A DNA stretch of 7,539 nucleotides from NCBI GenBank assembly GCA_900766185.1, contig CAAFUL010000078.1:1-7539 (forward strand), read 5' to 3'. A model generated the notes under the pieces. That model ran no database searches. It was given only the letters and a program-made list of their open reading frames with translations, and had not been told where the DNA came from. Made by a program: the position numbers and the translations under genes. Numbering within the stretch: position 1 is the first letter of the stretch; each line of letters starts with the position of its first letter. The stretch comes from an uncultured Johnsonella sp. Lineage in GTDB: Bacteria > Bacillota > Clostridia > Lachnospirales > Lachnospiraceae. Shown piece by piece: positions 5,952 through 7,539 of this stretch.

Positions 5952-5980
5952 TTGTCAATAGAGTGTAACATAAACATAAT
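5952..5980 (+). promoter_or_regulatory. candidate promoter for C39-like gene
   Basis: TTGTCA (5952-5957) and CATAAT (5975-5980) are separated by 17 bases. It overlaps the left end of repeat B copy 2, so the repeat may carry or interrupt the promoter. The leader would be ~130 bases. Confidence 0.45.
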
Positions 5981-6036
5981 AAATAAAGTTGAGACTTACT
6001 CTACTATTGCCTGTATTAATTAAATATCAATGATAC
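5962..6036. repeat. dispersed repeat B, copy 2
   Basis: This matches 679-755 block by block, including TTACTCTACTATTG (5996-6009) and TATTAATTAAAT (6014-6025). Bases beyond 6036 (GCGGTTAAT, then AAATAGTTAAGTTGC to ~6068) look like a shortened start of repeat A, as in copy 1, where A directly follows B. Confidence 0.75.
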
Positions 6037-6114
6037 TACGCAGCGGTTAATATAAATAGTTAAGTTGCAAAAAATGCTACATTACAGCAGATAAAACTTC
6101 GGAGGAATAAAATT

Positions 6115-6735
6115 TTGAAAAGCCCCTTACATTATCAAGTATCTGAATATGATTGCGGTCCGACCACTTTATTAAATGCTCTTAATTTTTTGTTTGAACG
6201 AGAAGAGATTCCACCCGACATCATTAGAAATATTATGCTTTATAGTCTTGATTGTTATTCACCAGAAGGAGTTCAGGGAAAGCATGGTACTTCCCGTATG
6301 GCTATGATGTTTTTAAGTAGCTGGTTTAATAATTATGGAAGTATAGGAAGGCTTGACATAAGCAGCGAATATCTTACGGGAGATAGCGTATATATAGGTG
6401 AAACAAGCAAGGTAAATGATGCACTTAGGCGTGGAGGAGTGGTAGTAGTCAGGCTTTTTTATGAAGTGGAGCATTATGTACTGCTCACCGGCATTCAAAA
6501 CTCACATATTCTTATGTTTGATCCTTATTTTAATACAAAGGATTTTGAAGGTTCGGACATAGGTTTAAGTCTTAGTACCGTATATACACACAACAGAATA
6601 GTTCCGGCAAGTTACCTCAATAAAACAGACGAGAGTTTATATGCTCTGGGTGAGGTTAAAAAAAGAGAGGCTGTCATAATATATAATAATGCAAGCAAGA
6701 AATCGGAATACAAGACAATTGAGTATTTTATATAA
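6115..6735 (+). CDS. stand-alone C39-like (papain-fold) cysteine peptidase
   Basis: The protein has 206 residues, with no signal peptide or membrane segment, so it is predicted cytosolic. The N-terminal YQVSEYDCGPTTLLNAL (7-23) is the hallmark of the C39 superfamily: Gln8 for the oxyanion hole and Cys14 as nucleophile. HYVLLTGI (120-127) supplies His120, and FDPYF (135-139) supplies Asp136, completing the triad. C39 domains usually sit at the N-terminus of ABC exporters and cut double-glycine leaders; here there is no exporter domain and no precursor-like gene nearby, so the substrate is unknown. The C-terminal ~50 residues have no motif I recognise. The start is TTG at 6115, supported by GGAGG at 6101-6105 (nine-base spacer) and the lack of an upstream ATG. 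It is monocistronic and convergent with the regulator gene. A non-proteolytic relative with a reused fold is possible, but the intact triad favours an active enzyme. Confidence 0.85.
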   Translation: MKSPLHYQVSEYDCGPTTLLNALNFLFEREEIPPDIIRNIMLYSLDCYSPEGVQGKHGTSRMAMMFLSSWFNNYGSIGRLDISSEYLTGDSVYIGETSKVNDALRRGGVVVVRLFYEVEHYVLLTGIQNSHILMFDPYFNTKDFEGSDIGLSLSTVYTHNRIVPASYLNKTDESLYALGEVKKREAVIIYNNASKKSEYKTIEYFI

Positions 6736-6782
6736 AATAATTTTCAAATTTGATCAAAAATGTTACATTCAAGGAAGAATAT

Positions 6783-6925
6783 CGGTGTAGCGTTTTTAAA
6801 ATAGGTACAGCAAATAACTTGTCTCTTTTTTGGCTGCATACACAAAAGCCTTTAGCATAGCATATACTATGCTAAAGATTTTGTTGCTACATGATAAAAG
6901 CTGATTTGCCATGGGTTTACTTATT
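6783..6925. repeat. dispersed repeat A, copy 3
   Basis: CGGTG (6783-6787), AAATAACTTG (6812-6821) and CAAAAGCCT (6843-6851) match copy 1 in order and spacing (29 bases against 30 between the first two). The right part, to ACTTATTCTACAAAGG, corresponds more loosely to ACTTATTTTGCGAAGG at 905-920. That edge reaches the last codons and stop of the minus-strand regulator. Confidence 0.65.
6843..6883. terminator. bidirectional terminator-like hairpin
   Basis: CTTTAGCATAG (6850-6860) pairs perfectly with CTATGCTAAAG (6867-6877) around loop CATATA. It is flanked by CAAAA on the left and TTTTG on the right, so either strand gives a stem followed by a short U-tract. It sits between two convergent genes and is the core of repeat A copy 3. 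The U-runs are short, so efficiency is uncertain. Confidence 0.7.
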
Positions 6926-7252
6926 CTACAAAGGAGAGAGTTTTTTACAAAGTTTTATAACCAGCTCTCTTGATTTTTTGTCCAGTTTTCTAAAAATCTT
7001 TATCCAATTTTCTTCTTTTGTATCAAGTAATATTTTATGTTCAACTTTGTAGGCATCTAAGTCTGTACTGTCGTCTATCAGGTACTCGGCAGAAACATTG
7101 AATATATTTTTTATATTATTTAAAACCTCATAAGAGCTTTCACTCTCACCTATTTCATATCTGTTGACGGTTTGTTGGGTAACATGGAGGTATTCTGCAA
7201 GTTGAAATTGAGTCATATTTGCTCTTTCTCTTAATAATTTCAAATTCTTCAA
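6926..7252 (-). CDS. XRE-family helix-turn-helix regulator
   Basis: This is a 108-residue DNA-binding protein. Residues ~3-58 form a Cro/C1-type HTH: LKLLRERANMTQFQLAEYLHVTQQTVNRYEIGE, with recognition helix around VTQQTVNRYE (24-33), then a helix ending FNVSAEYLID. The remaining ~45 residues are charged (KEENWIKIFRKLDKKSRELVIKLCKKL) and could serve in dimerisation; no peptidase or ligand domain is visible. I chose TTG at 7252-7250 because GGGAGG (7266-7261) is eight bases upstream. GTG at 7261 would add three residues but overlaps that site. Such proteins are commonly autorepressors next to their own operators, and a set of repeated dyad motifs lies directly upstream (7363-7470). The regulated partner is probably rightward, outside the window. 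Confidence 0.9.
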   Translation of the reverse strand: MKNLKLLRERANMTQFQLAEYLHVTQQTVNRYEIGESESSYEVLNNIKNIFNVSAEYLIDDSTDLDAYKVEHKILLDTKEENWIKIFRKLDKKSRELVIKLCKKLSPL

Positions 7253-7327
7253 TGAGACCACCTCCCGGTTTGGATAGATAATGATACTTGATTAATATGG
7301 TTTAATACTATTCAGCACCAATGTTTG

Positions 7328-7336
7328 ATTATATCA
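7328..7336 (-). promoter_or_regulatory. extended -10 promoter of the HTH gene
   Basis: Read on the minus strand this is TGATATAAT, a consensus -10 (TATAAT, 7333-7328) with the TG extension. The -35 is weak (TTGCTA, spacer ~15). Transcription would begin near 7321, ~70 bases before the start codon. Confidence 0.6.
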
Positions 7337-7362
7337 GTTTACTTATCATAGCAAAGAGTGTT

Positions 7363-7470
7363 ACAACTATAGGGTTGACTATATTAACAATTTATAGTTG
7401 TATTTGTTATTTTGAGGTTGAGATTTGATTGGCAATATAAACAACTATAGTAATTGGCAGTTATAGTTAT
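7363..7470. promoter_or_regulatory. operator cluster: four ACAACTATAR motifs in two dyads
   Basis: Site 1, ACAACTATAG (7363-7372), faces site 2, TTATAGTTGT (7392-7401), with centres 29 bases apart. Site 3, ACAACTATAG (7441-7450), faces site 4, TTATAGTTAT (7461-7470), with centres 20 bases apart. Such repeats next to an XRE gene are typical of repressor operators. Site 4 falls inside the spacer of a rightward promoter candidate and site 1 lies just upstream of the HTH promoter. Binding by the neighbouring regulator is inference. Confidence 0.7.
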
Positions 7471-7481
7471 TAGTTTATAAA
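7454..7481 (+). promoter_or_regulatory. rightward promoter candidate overlapped by operators
   Basis: TTGGCA (7454-7459) and TATAAA (7476-7481) have a 16-base spacer. A second -10-like TATAAT lies at 7490-7495. No start codon with a ribosome-binding site follows before the window ends, so the target gene is outside. Confidence 0.5.
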
Positions 7482-7539
7482 AAACTCCGTATAATTCAAT
7501 CATACTCGCAACCCTCGTAGAATAAGTTTGTAGCCAGTA

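Noticed and set aside
7262..7539. Small coding gene at the right edge
   Set aside because: I found no start codon with a ribosome-binding site leading into an open frame before the window ends.

Overview
This 7.5-kb window is chromosomal DNA from a low-GC Gram-positive bacterium. It is most likely a clostridium of the family Lachnospiraceae: the tRNA and 23S sequences are clostridial, the gene order is dusB-greA-lysS, the small gene before dusB resembles a Lachnospiraceae protein family, and ribosome-binding sites are strong GGAGG type with GTG and TTG starts in use. The family assignment is inference from memory of relatives; I cannot name the genus.

Layout. Positions 1-656 hold the end of an rRNA operon: the last ~66 bases of 23S rRNA, then five tRNA genes (Glu-TTC, a CAT tRNA that is Met or Ile2, Asn-GTT, Asp-GTC, Leu-TAA), closed by an intrinsic terminator. 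No 5S rRNA gene lies between 23S and the first tRNA or after the cluster, and none of the tRNAs encodes its CCA end. Positions 657-1121 have no gene but hold diverged repeat sequence and a 13-bp inverted repeat. Positions 1122-2448 hold a small DUF6145-like gene tightly coupled to dusB (tRNA dihydrouridine synthase). After a 459-base gap with a textbook promoter come greA (transcript cleavage factor) and lysS (lysyl-tRNA synthetase carrying an extra C-terminal tRNA-binding OB-fold). A terminator lies 175 bases past lysS. Positions 5537-6114 carry that 3' region, two promoter candidates and two more repeat copies. Next is an orphan C39-like cysteine peptidase (6115-6735, +), convergent with a small XRE-family repressor gene (6926-7252, -). 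The last 278 bases, upstream of the repressor, contain four copies of an ACAACTATAR motif arranged as two dyads around candidate divergent promoters.

How it fits together. The left and middle parts are translation and transcription housekeeping: rRNA, tRNAs, tRNA modification, lysine charging and RNA polymerase rescue. The right part is accessory. Three points stand out. First, the gene-free gaps share diverged copies of dispersed repeats, including one with a hairpin kept by pairing changes. Second, LysRS is fused to a Trbp111/EMAPII-like domain. Third, the repressor gene has an apparent operator array that should control a rightward transcript just outside the window. I see no CRISPR array, transposase or complete mobile element.
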